Below, piece by piece: positions 7,652-14,470 of a stretch of DNA of 20,399 nucleotides (position 1 is the first letter of the stretch; each line of letters begins with the position of its first letter). The notes beneath the pieces are model-generated. The model did no database searches, was not told where the DNA came from, and saw only the letters and a program-made list of their open reading frames with translations. The stretch covers positions 1 through 20,399 of the forward strand of contig JAUWMJ010000007.1 of NCBI GenBank assembly GCA_030613225.1, in the 5' to 3' direction. The DNA is from Desulfobacterales bacterium. Lineage in GTDB: Bacteria; Desulfobacterota; Desulfobacteria; Desulfobacterales; JAUWMJ01. The position numbers were made by a program, and so were the translations under genes.

Positions 7652-9097
7652 CTAAAATTCGTTTATGATTTTTGCCAACCGGATAATTCCCTTTTCAACC
7701 TTGTCATTCCATGGATATCTGCAACTAATCCGAATGAAATTTTTGTATTTTTTGGAAGTGGAGCAGAGAATGCCGGGCAGTATATTAATATTATTCTTTT
7801 TTGCCTCATAATATACCTTCAATCCATCAACAGCAGCGTTTAACTGTATCCACAATATCAGCCCTCCTTGTGGTGCTGTTATTTTGGTATCCTCAGGAAA
7901 ATATCGTGCTATGGCAAGGGCGGTGTTGCTGACCTGGTTTTTTAAAGCGGTCCTGAGTTTCCTCAAATGCCGGTCATAGGAACCGCTTTTTAAAAATTCG
8001 GAAATAATAAATTGATTCAAGGTTGGAGATACTATGGACGTATTGAGTTTTAAACGTTTAACAGTCTCTATAAAAATACCCGGCATTGTCCATCCCACTC
8101 TTAAACCCGGAGCAAGGGTTTTTGAAAATGAAGAGCAATATAATACCATGCCTTTTTTATCAAATGATTTTAAAGTGCTTGGTCGCGTTTTGCCAAAATA
8201 TAGATCTCCATAAATATCATCCTCAATAATCGGTATATTCTTTTTACCCAGCAATTCAACCAGTTCTCGCTTTTTATTGGAAGACATGGCATATCCCAGG
8301 GGATTCTGAAAATTTGAGATAAATATGCATGCCTTAACATCATTTTGCTCCAATGCCTGTTTGAGAGACTTTATGTCAATTCCGTGCTCCGGGTCTGTGG
8401 GAATTTCCAGCGCCAGCATGTTCAGGTCTTCAATTAATTGCAAAAAGCAGAAAAAAGTCGGCGATTCAACAATAACCGTATCTCCGGGCTTTGCAATAGC
8501 CCGCAGGCATAGATTGACAGCTTCCATGCATCCGTTTGTAACTATGATTTTATCGATAGTTATTTTCTGTGAAATACCCAAAGTCCTTTTTGCTATTTGC
8601 TGTCTTAGCTCTAATGTGCCGGACGGATTATCGTAGTTGGCAATGATCTCTTTTATATTGAAATTCATATTAGATTTGATTGGGCGGAGAAGTTGTTTGT
8701 AAGGCAGAAGCTTAGGGTCCGGGGCTGCGGCACCGAGCTGGAGCATAGTCGAATCACTCATATCCTCCACAATTGAGGCGGCCAGGGCATTAATTAATAC
8801 TTTTTTAGGTGCAGGTTTGTGCCTTTTCAATTTAGGTGATGGTAGAATATTACGTAATAAGGGTTTTACATAGAAGCCTGATTTCAACCTCGGTTCAACA
8901 ACCCCCCTCTTTTCCAGCTCAATATAAGCCTGATATACGGTAGTTATGCTGTATCCCGTATGGTTATGCAGTTTTCTTATAGAAGAAAGTTTTTCTCCGG
9001 CCTTATAAATCCCTTCCAAAATTTTGTTTTCAATATCATCAGCCAGTCTGAGATACCGGTAATTTACTTGTGTTGCGGTATGTGTAGCCCCTTTCAT
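7652..9097 (-). CDS. MocR-type GntR-family regulator with aminotransferase-like domain
   Basis: At 481 residues this is a typical MocR fusion. A GntR winged helix occupies residues 10-80 (LADDIENKILEGIYKAGEKL, SIRKLHNHTGYSITTVYQAY, EKRGVVEPRLKSGFYV), and a fold-type I aminotransferase domain starts near residue 110. That domain has the PLP-anchoring Lys326 in SSFSKTLAPGLRVGW and the family blocks NFQNPLGYAM and EDDIYGDL. Members usually bind PLP or an aminated ligand and regulate a nearby gene, often divergent. Here the divergent neighbour is an aminotransferase gene behind a 290-bp spacer with inverted 8-bp repeat arrays, a plausible operator region. Overall layout resembles the YdcR class. 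The start codon has GAGG upstream. The ligand and regulon are inference only. Confidence 0.93.
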   Translation of the reverse strand: MKGATHTATQVNYRYLRLADDIENKILEGIYKAGEKLSSIRKLHNHTGYSITTVYQAYIELEKRGVVEPRLKSGFYVKPLLRNILPSPKLKRHKPAPKKVLINALAASIVEDMSDSTMLQLGAAAPDPKLLPYKQLLRPIKSNMNFNIKEIIANYDNPSGTLELRQQIAKRTLGISQKITIDKIIVTNGCMEAVNLCLRAIAKPGDTVIVESPTFFCFLQLIEDLNMLALEIPTDPEHGIDIKSLKQALEQNDVKACIFISNFQNPLGYAMSSNKKRELVELLGKKNIPIIEDDIYGDLYFGKTRPSTLKSFDKKGMVLYCSSFSKTLAPGLRVGWTMPGIFIETVKRLKLNTSIVSPTLNQFIISEFLKSGSYDRHLRKLRTALKNQVSNTALAIARYFPEDTKITAPQGGLILWIQLNAAVDGLKVYYEAKKNNINILPGILCSTSKKYKNFIRISCRYPWNDKVEKGIIRLAKIINEF

Positions 9098-9191
9098 CTT
9101 TGCCTCATCTGTTATGGTTATTTTTCTAAAAAACTGTATCTGTTATTGTCTAACATAGGTGATATTTATTCGCAATCATCTATATTTACAA

Positions 9192-9225
9192 ACCTCGTTA
9201 AGTGGTTAAGTAGTTGAGTGGATAA
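9192..9225. repeat. Left inverted array of 8-bp repeats
   Basis: After ACCTC come 8-bp units GTTAAGTG (9197), GTTAAGTA (9205), GTTGAGTG (9213) and the diverged GATAAGTC (9221). The arm ACCTC...GGATAA is repeated in opposite orientation at 9317-9359. It lies upstream of the aminotransferase promoter and 95 bp from the MocR start codon, and may be an operator or one end of a small inverted-repeat element. Confidence 0.7.
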
Positions 9226-9267
9226 GTCGTTGTTATAATAGATCATATCTATGGTTTACTTGAAAAT

Positions 9268-9296
9268 TGGACATTCAGTGTTTGAAAAGCTATAAC
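9268..9296 (+). promoter_or_regulatory. Sigma70-type promoter for the aminotransferase gene
   Basis: TGGACA at 9268-9273 and TATAAC at 9291-9296 are separated by 17 bp, each matching consensus at five of six positions. Transcription would start near 9303, placing the whole right repeat array (9317-9359) in the leader of the aminotransferase mRNA and the left array upstream of the promoter. Confidence 0.5.
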
Positions 9297-9316
9297 ACTC
9301 GGAAAAAATGGAATTT

Positions 9317-9359
9317 TTATCCAACTCAACCATTTAACCACTCAACTACTCAACGAGGT
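9317..9359. repeat. Right inverted array of 8-bp repeats
   Basis: Read on the plus strand, TTATCC is followed by AACTCAAC (9323), CATTTAAC (9331), CACTCAAC (9339), TACTCAAC (9347) and GAGGT. Its reverse complement has the same outer ACCTC, the same GTTRAGTR unit and the same inner GGATAA as the left arm at 9192. It ends 28 bp before the aminotransferase start codon. Confidence 0.7.
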
Positions 9360-9387
9360 CTGATTTAAGGATAGAAAGGTGACATAT

Positions 9388-10572
9388 ATGGATTTTGAAA
9401 AATTACTTGCAGCCAGGTTAGAGAAGATGGGAGCCAGTGCGATCAGGGAAATTCTCAAGGTTGTTTCACAGCCCGGCATGATATCTCTTGCCGGTGGAAT
9501 TCCGTCTCCTGAAAGTTTTCCCATGGAGATAATGGGCAAACTGACTTCAGCAGTACTCGAGAAGTATTCTTCAAATGCGCTCCAATATGATCCTACGGAA
9601 GGTTTTACTCCCTTAAGAGAAGTTCTTGTGGATTATCTGAAGAGAAAAGGAATCAAATCAACAGGAAATGATATCCTTATTGCAACTGGATCGCAGGGAG
9701 TTTTAGACTCGATCGGAAAGGTCCTTATTTCCAAAGGCGACCGTGTAGCTGTTGAAGCCCCGACCTATCTCGGGGCGCTTCAGGCCTTTAATTCATATGA
9801 GCCGGAATACGTCAGGATGGATACCGATGATGACGGGCTTATCCCTGAGTCCCTTGAAAAGGTTCTTAAATTAGGCGGTATAAAATTTATTTATCTTGTA
9901 CCTACATTCCAAAACCCTACTGGGAGAACTATTACTTTTGAACGAAGAAAAGAAATCGCCGCTATTATCAAGAAATATAATGCCCTTCTTGTTGAAGACG
10001 ATCCATATAGCGATTTGAGATATCGAGGAGAGGATATCCCTCCAATTAAAACCCTTGCGCCGGATAATGTTGTATATGTCGGCACTCTTTCCAAGGTTTT
10101 TGCCCCCGGCCTTAGAATCGGTTTTTGCGTTGCTCCGGAGCTGATTAAAAAATGGCTTGTGATTGTAAAACAAGGAGTCGATCTTCACACAAGTACTTTT
10201 AACCAGGCTCTTGCCGCCGAATACCTTTCCGGAGGATACCTGGAACGGCATTTGCCAAATATCATCGATTTATACAAGCCTAAGCAGGAAGTAATGGTTT
10301 CAGCCCTGGAAAAATATTTCCCTGAAGGTTTCACGTGTTCAAAGCCTGAAGGTGGGATGTTTATCTGGGCCAAAGGGCCTGATGGTCTTGATATGGAAAA
10401 AGTCTACTGGAAATCGGTTGAGAAAAAAGTAGCTTTTGTACCGGGGAAACATTTTTTTACGACCAGGGGTGAAGGAATAGAAACTATGCGTCTCAACTTC
10501 ACAATGATAGATGAAAAGACTATTGAAAAAGCTATCAAGATTCTTTCTGAAGTAATTATGGATGAAATGTAA
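9388..10572 (+). CDS. PLP-dependent class I/II aminotransferase (LysN / aromatic / 2-aminoadipate type)
   Basis: This 394-residue cytoplasmic enzyme belongs to the fold-type I aminotransferases nearest MocR C-terminal domains and LysN-like 2-aminoadipate transaminases. Evidence is ISLAGGIPSPESFP near the N terminus, LQYDPTEGFTPLREVL, TGSQGVLDSIGKVL, PTFQNPTGRTI, EDDPYSDLRY, the PLP Schiff-base Lys236 in GTLSKVFAPGLRIGF, and the late MRLNFTM block with the substrate-carboxylate Arg. It would move an amino group between an amino acid and a 2-oxo acid; the substrate cannot be fixed from sequence. ATG 9388 is chosen because AGGTGA sits 5 bp ahead of it; the GTG at 9379 lies inside that ribosome site. 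It is divergent from the MocR-type regulator, its likely controller, and is followed 396 bp later by a LysE-type exporter. Confidence 0.93.
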   Translation: MDFEKLLAARLEKMGASAIREILKVVSQPGMISLAGGIPSPESFPMEIMGKLTSAVLEKYSSNALQYDPTEGFTPLREVLVDYLKRKGIKSTGNDILIATGSQGVLDSIGKVLISKGDRVAVEAPTYLGALQAFNSYEPEYVRMDTDDDGLIPESLEKVLKLGGIKFIYLVPTFQNPTGRTITFERRKEIAAIIKKYNALLVEDDPYSDLRYRGEDIPPIKTLAPDNVVYVGTLSKVFAPGLRIGFCVAPELIKKWLVIVKQGVDLHTSTFNQALAAEYLSGGYLERHLPNIIDLYKPKQEVMVSALEKYFPEGFTCSKPEGGMFIWAKGPDGLDMEKVYWKSVEKKVAFVPGKHFFTTRGEGIETMRLNFTMIDEKTIEKAIKILSEVIMDEM

Positions 10573-10968
10573 CTACACAGGTTCACAGTTCAAGGGTTCA
10601 CGGTTCAAGGTTAGTGAGCGATGAAAATTGAACGTTCAAGATACTGGTTGCTCGTTCCTCGTTGCCCCGCTTTACGCGGGCTTTCCGCTTCGCTCCAACT
10701 GGCTTTGGTGGTTGCTCGTTACTCGTTGTGGATAAAAGCAATATCTTCGCTTCGTCACAAAACCAGCGGATTTATCCGCCGGCTTTGTGGAGGACAAGTC
10801 TATTATTTTTATAAAAATGATGGAATACCTGCCCGCTTGTGCCTCGCAGTGGCAGGCGGGCTTTATTTTAACCAGTAACAAGCAACTTGATGTATTATTA
10901 ACGTATTGCTTTTGTCCAAAAAAATAGCGTACTTCTTAACAAAATGTCGAGGTCTGTATGGGAGTATA
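10573..10968. other. Repeat-rich intergenic stretch
   Basis: No convincing gene. It opens with two 15-bp direct repeats, GGTTCACAGTTCAAG at 10580 and GGTTCACGGTTCAAG at 10595. It then holds a hairpin CCCGC-N5-GCGGG around 10665-10680, a repeated GTTGCTCGTTnCTCGTTG motif (near 10648 and 10710), and a larger hairpin at 10831-10861. The reading frames here are made of these repeats rather than protein-like sequence. Confidence 0.6.
10831..10868 (+). terminator. Possible rho-independent terminator after the aminotransferase gene
   Basis: GCCCGC (10831-10836) pairs with GCGGGC (10856-10861), and an inner TGCC (10840) pairs with GGCA (10851). CTTTATTTT follows. It is the only structure in the spacer with a T-rich tail, but it sits 260 bp after the stop codon inside a palindrome-rich patch, so it may be a REP-like element instead. 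Confidence 0.4.
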
Positions 10969-11562
10969 ATGCCTGAATTAATTCTACCACTTTTATTGTT
11001 TTCCATTTCTATGGCAATAACACCCGGGCCAAACAATGTTATGGTTACGGCTTCCGGTGTGAATTTTGGGTACAAGAAGACGCTTCCTCATATCCTTGGT
11101 ATTACTTTTGGTTTTCCTTTGATGGTAGTTTTAATAGGGTTGGGCCTTGGCAGTGTATTCAAATCATTTCCTGTTATCCACCATATCCTTAAGTATATAG
11201 GGGCGACATACTTACTGTACCTTGCATGGAAGATTGCAACGTTCAGTAGTTTTAATAACAATGGTGACAGGAATAAACCTTTTACTTTTTGGCAGGCAGT
11301 AATATTCCAGTGGGTCAATCCTAAGGCCTGGGTTATCGCTGTTGGTGCTATTGCCACTTTTACTTCTGTAGGCAGTGATGTTTTTCTGGAAGTTTTACTT
11401 ATCGCATTTGTGTTTTGTATCGTTTGCTTTCCTTGTGTATCTTTGTGGGCGTTTCTTGGAACAAATATCAAGCGCTTATTAACAACCGATTACTATCGTA
11501 AAGTTTTTAACATCAGCATGGCCTTTTTACTTGTTATATCTTTACTGCCGGTTTTTTTGTAG
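10969..11562 (+). CDS. LysE/RhtB-family amino acid exporter
   Basis: This 197-residue, very hydrophobic inner-membrane protein has the family's N-terminal signature, LLFSISMAITPGPNN. GFPLMVVLIGLGLG follows, then IGATYLLYLAWKIA in the third membrane segment, FWQAVIFQWVNPKAWVIAVG in the centre, and two more C-terminal membrane segments. The usual length is about 200 residues, so it is complete. Family members export amino acids or their derivatives using the proton gradient. ATG 10969 is preferred because GGGAG stands 4 bp upstream and the signature starts at residue 8; an in-frame TTG at 10906 would add 21 unlikely residues. Lying on the same strand after an aminotransferase, it may export a product or excess substrate of that enzyme, but the long repeat-rich spacer argues against one simple operon. 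Confidence 0.9.
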   Translation: MPELILPLLLFSISMAITPGPNNVMVTASGVNFGYKKTLPHILGITFGFPLMVVLIGLGLGSVFKSFPVIHHILKYIGATYLLYLAWKIATFSSFNNNGDRNKPFTFWQAVIFQWVNPKAWVIAVGAIATFTSVGSDVFLEVLLIAFVFCIVCFPCVSLWAFLGTNIKRLLTTDYYRKVFNISMAFLLVISLLPVFL

Positions 11563-11676
11563 CAATTTCTATGCCTTTTGACCGTGATATCCGAATCAAG
11601 TCAAAAATCGATTGAGGTTGTCCATGCAGGTTGCTTGTTTTGGGTTGATCGATTATATATAAGGTAATGGTAATAA

Positions 11677-11933
11677 GGTACCCTGAACAGCCCTTTCAAG
11701 GTAGTACTTCATATTCTATAACTTACCGTAAATATATGATATTATCATCAATAGAAATTTTCATCCATTTTTAAAGGTCAATATAGATGCCTAAAAATCA
11801 AATGCGACCTTTAATTGCCGGTCATGATAAAATAGTGGATTTAAAGGCCGTTCGGTTGTTTGATTAATATTTTCTTATATTGCAACATGTTATAAGTTAG
11901 CAGTACTACCTTGAAAAGGCTGTTCAGGGTACC
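11677..11933. mobile_element. MITE-like element with 32-bp terminal inverted repeats
   Basis: GGTACCCTGAACAGCC and the next 16 bases at 11677-11708 reappear inverted at 11902-11933 with one mismatch in 32. The 257-bp unit is too small for a transposase gene. It contains a 26-residue frame (ATG 11787 to TAA 11867, starting MPKNQMRPLIAGHDKIVDLK) that might be a transposase remnant, though I do not recognise it. No target-site duplication is obvious at the ends. The long near-perfect ends and empty middle suggest a non-autonomous insertion element or a deleted insertion sequence. Confidence 0.55.
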
Positions 11934-11940
11934 CTGAACA
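11921..11940. repeat. 20-bp perfect palindrome
   Basis: TGTTCAGGGTACCCTGAACA reads identically on both strands. Its left half is the outer end of the right terminal repeat of the 257-bp element; its right half repeats the first 13 bases of the left terminus. It therefore looks like two element ends abutting head to head. Confidence 0.85.
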
Positions 11941-12304
11941 ATAGATGCCCACGGCTCTTTTTCGCTGGCTGGTATATAGATGGCCAAGTCAGGGTGTAAG
12001 GAGCGATAGAAACAGTGTTAGGATCGGTCGTCTATTTTTGGCCATAATATTAAGAAAATGTTTTATGGAAAATCATATCGTGTTGAAATATGCAAGGTGG
12101 TGTAAGTGTTGAAAATAATATTAGCCACGGATTGACGGGGATGAACGTGGATTGGAATTAATAGGTGAATATAGAAATAGGGGCAGAGTACCAGGCAAAT
12201 AGTTCTTTTCTATGTAACTTACAAAGTGTTTGTGTTTATTTGTATGAAGTGGTAAAATATAAAATATTAGTAAAAACGATCTTCAATATTGTATATGAGA
12301 CGGG

Positions 12305-12835
12305 GTGTGTGTGGGAATAAAAGAACAGTTTGAGTTAATAACAGATTTTTTTAGAAAGGAGAAAATTGATTATGCATTAATTGGCGCCTTTGCGCTTCAT
12401 GCTTACGGGTATACAAGAGCCACCCAGGATATCGATTTTATAACTATGATTGAAAATCAGGAAAAAATAGTTACATTTTTAGAATCAATCGGTTTTGAAA
12501 CATTGAATCAAACTAAAGGCTACTCCAATCATTTACATCCAGTTGGTTCTATGAGATTCGATTTTGTATATATCAGCGGAGATACGGCTGAAACTATTTT
12601 TAAGTCTGTAATGAATAAAAATGTGTTTGAGGATGATAATATTCCTGTTGTCAGCCCAGAGCATTTAATTGCTTTGAAATTGTTTGCCATTAAAAATGAA
12701 TCACGAAGAAAATTGAAGGAGCTTGCTGATATTAAAGAAATATACGCGCATACTAAAGTTGAGAAAAGTATCGTAAATGAATATTTGAAGAAGTATGATT
12801 TAGAGGAATACTATAATGAAATTATCGAAGAATAA
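12305..12835 (+). CDS. Nucleotidyltransferase, AbiEii/MNT-like
   Basis: This protein of about 176 residues has the nucleotidyltransferase core: ALIGAFALHAYGYTRATQDI places the paired catalytic acids at Asp42 and Asp44, a third acid follows in GSMRFDFVY, and VSPEHLIALKLFAIK with RKLKELADIKEIY closes the fold as in AbiEii-like and related stand-alone nucleotidyltransferases. Such enzymes transfer a nucleotide to RNA or protein, and some are toxins or antitoxins. The start is uncertain: GTG 12305 and GTG 12311 are both possible, and the only purine-rich sequence nearby is GAGACGGGG. The small gene at 12816 overlaps its end by 20 bp, so the two are probably translated together. There is no AbiEi-type winged-helix gene and no HEPN gene beside it. 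It lies just after a MITE-like element in an AT-rich accessory region. Confidence 0.85.
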   Translation: MCVGIKEQFELITDFFRKEKIDYALIGAFALHAYGYTRATQDIDFITMIENQEKIVTFLESIGFETLNQTKGYSNHLHPVGSMRFDFVYISGDTAETIFKSVMNKNVFEDDNIPVVSPEHLIALKLFAIKNESRRKLKELADIKEIYAHTKVEKSIVNEYLKKYDLEEYYNEIIEE

Positions 12836-13016
12836 GGAAAATACTGATAAATTGGTTTTTTATTGGGATTCGAAAAGTTCCTCACCATCAAGACATACCA
12901 GGCAAGGTAAAAAACCTTCGGTTAGAGAATATTTAGAGTTTTTAGAAGAGATGAACAGTCCTATCCCCACAAAACAAAAAAATATAGTAACCTACAAAAA
13001 CACCTTCTCCTTGTAA
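12816..13016 (+). CDS. Small basic protein coupled to the nucleotidyltransferase
   Basis: This 66-residue protein has no family I recognise. It is charged and lysine-rich, with a short KLVFYWDSKSSS segment and a probable helix SVREYLEFLEEM in the second half. The ATG lies inside the end of the nucleotidyltransferase gene and is preceded by AGAGGA at 8 bp, a good ribosome site embedded in the upstream coding sequence. That and the 20-bp overlap point to translational coupling and a real gene. A small charged partner beside a nucleotidyltransferase would suit an antitoxin or specificity factor, but this is inference from arrangement only. Confidence 0.7.
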   Translation: MKLSKNKENTDKLVFYWDSKSSSPSRHTRQGKKPSVREYLEFLEEMNSPIPTKQKNIVTYKNTFSL

Positions 13017-13315
13017 CGTTTGTAAATATACACTTAGGTCGGATACAGGGTAGATGATATAGGTCAGTAATTGCTACGTCTCAGAATAAATGATCCCGAT
13101 AATCCCGCAATAGTTTAACCCGCCATACCGAAATCAAGATACCAACCGTGTCGAGGCAATCTGCATGGCATATGAAAAAAACTACAAAGTAAAGAATGAA
13201 ATCTTTATTGACTGCTGGTTCAGCCAACCTGTCAGGAACTGTTAAGCAAAGCAGCTGAAAAATTCTGAAGAGGATTTGTGTTTTCAAAGGTCTCAACGAT
13301 ATGAACTTGCCCCCT

Positions 13316-14404
13316 CTAACCTTCCTTTATCATATCACTAAACTTCTTTTTGCTTCTTTCCAAATCCTTTCGATTTTCTGTAAAAATTTCAAAGGTCACA
13401 GTCTCTTTATACCCGCATGATTTCAAGGCATTGATGACTTTATGAAAATCGATATTACCGGCGCCAATGGGCAGATGATCGTCTCTTTCTCCCAGGTTGT
13501 CACTGATGTGGATGTGGCTAAGGCGGCTTTCAAATAGTTTTATAAATTCAAGAAGTCTTTGCCCACCAGGATCATCAATATTTGCATGCCCTGTGTCAAG
13601 GGTCAGCCGGAGTGTCGGAAAAGTTTTGAAGATTTCAATAAAATCTTCAGGCTCAACACCCATATGATATTTAGGAAACATATTTTCAAGGCACAGACAG
13701 ATCCTGAGTTGATCCGCTTTTGCCACAATTGCAGAGAGGCTCTCAAAAGCATATTTTATAACAGTATTCATCACAAATATCCCCATTCCGCCGATATAGC
13801 TGGGATGCAGTACGACCTTTGTAGCGCCGAGTTCGGAAGCAGTCTCTAAAGAATTGAGAACTTCAGATAGTGATGCTTTCCGAATACTTTCGGCAAGGTC
13901 GGCCGTATACACAAAGGTAGGCAGATGGCAAACAATACCAAGGTGGCACCTATCCAATGCTTTTAAAATCCTATCCTTATCTTTTCGAAGAATCGAATAA
14001 TGGGCCTGTGGCGGGTCCATGGTTAATTCCAGATAATCAAACCCAAGACCGGCAATAGTTTCAATCTCTTCTAAAACCGGTCTGACCGGAAAATTCATGG
14101 CACCAAACTGAATTACAGGAGAATTTGTTTTGCTTACACTTCTAAAATCTTTCCAGTCGGCAAATACAGGATATTCCCTTGGAAACAAAGCAATCCGGTC
14201 ACCAGGATTAATTGTTGAATCCATATGAACAGCTTTATGGTTGACCATAACCAGCTGCACCATATCAAGGGGGATTTTTAACTCTTTTAAAATATTGACC
14301 AATAGGGCCTCAGATTCCAAGACTGTTTGAATGACAAACTCATCATTCTTTTTCCCCATATTCCGCAGGGATCCGTACAAATGAATTTGGATATCGGATT
14401 TCAT
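13316..14404 (-). CDS. Ubiquitin-like (MoaD/Mut7-C type) domain fused to a sugar isomerase/endonuclease IV-like TIM barrel
   Basis: This 362-residue protein has two domains. Residues 1-82 form a beta-grasp fold like MoaD/ThiS or the Mut7-C ubiquitin family: IQIHLYGSLRNM at the start, VMVNHKAVHMDSTINPGDRI, then ALFPREYP. The C-terminal Gly-Gly of true sulfur carriers is missing. Residues 97-362 form a xylose isomerase-like/AP endonuclease 2 barrel with its metal ligands: VVLHPSYI, CLENMFP, LTLDTGHANI, HIHISDNLGERDDHLPIG and VTFEIFTEN. Such barrels act on sugars, inositols or nucleic acid sites using divalent metals; the substrate is unknown. ATG 14404 has an excellent AAGGAG site at 6 bp; an upstream in-frame GTG at 14434 is not supported. 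A 5' stump of a second copy is present at 6049-6117. It lies 66 bp downstream of the GlxA-type regulator on the same strand. Confidence 0.87.
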   Translation of the reverse strand: MKSDIQIHLYGSLRNMGKKNDEFVIQTVLESEALLVNILKELKIPLDMVQLVMVNHKAVHMDSTINPGDRIALFPREYPVFADWKDFRSVSKTNSPVIQFGAMNFPVRPVLEEIETIAGLGFDYLELTMDPPQAHYSILRKDKDRILKALDRCHLGIVCHLPTFVYTADLAESIRKASLSEVLNSLETASELGATKVVLHPSYIGGMGIFVMNTVIKYAFESLSAIVAKADQLRICLCLENMFPKYHMGVEPEDFIEIFKTFPTLRLTLDTGHANIDDPGGQRLLEFIKLFESRLSHIHISDNLGERDDHLPIGAGNIDFHKVINALKSCGYKETVTFEIFTENRKDLERSKKKFSDMIKEG

Positions 14405-14470
14405 CTTTATCTCCTTTTCATGAAAAAATATCACGAAGGTAGTTTTTAAGAGACTTTGCCTTGCTATGAG

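Larger units (their letters stand above)
11563..12304. other. Gene-free accessory spacer
   Basis: I see no standard-size gene. The stretch holds the inverted-repeat element at 11677-11933, a 20-bp perfect palindrome at 11921-11940, and a patch CCACG...CGTGG (12125-12150) within an ACGGATTGACGGGGATGAAC context. From 12230 to 12300 it is AT-rich leader ahead of the nucleotidyltransferase gene, with TAAAAT/TATAAA stretches that could serve as a -10 element but without a clear -35. Confidence 0.6.

Noticed and set aside
10621..10878. An 85-codon plus-strand frame after the aminotransferase gene
   Set aside because: It is made of hairpins and short repeats and has no ribosome site.
13081..13296. 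A 71-codon minus-strand frame before the ubiquitin-like fusion gene
   Set aside because: No ribosome site or known family; the opposite strand shows a more protein-like decayed frame in the same place.
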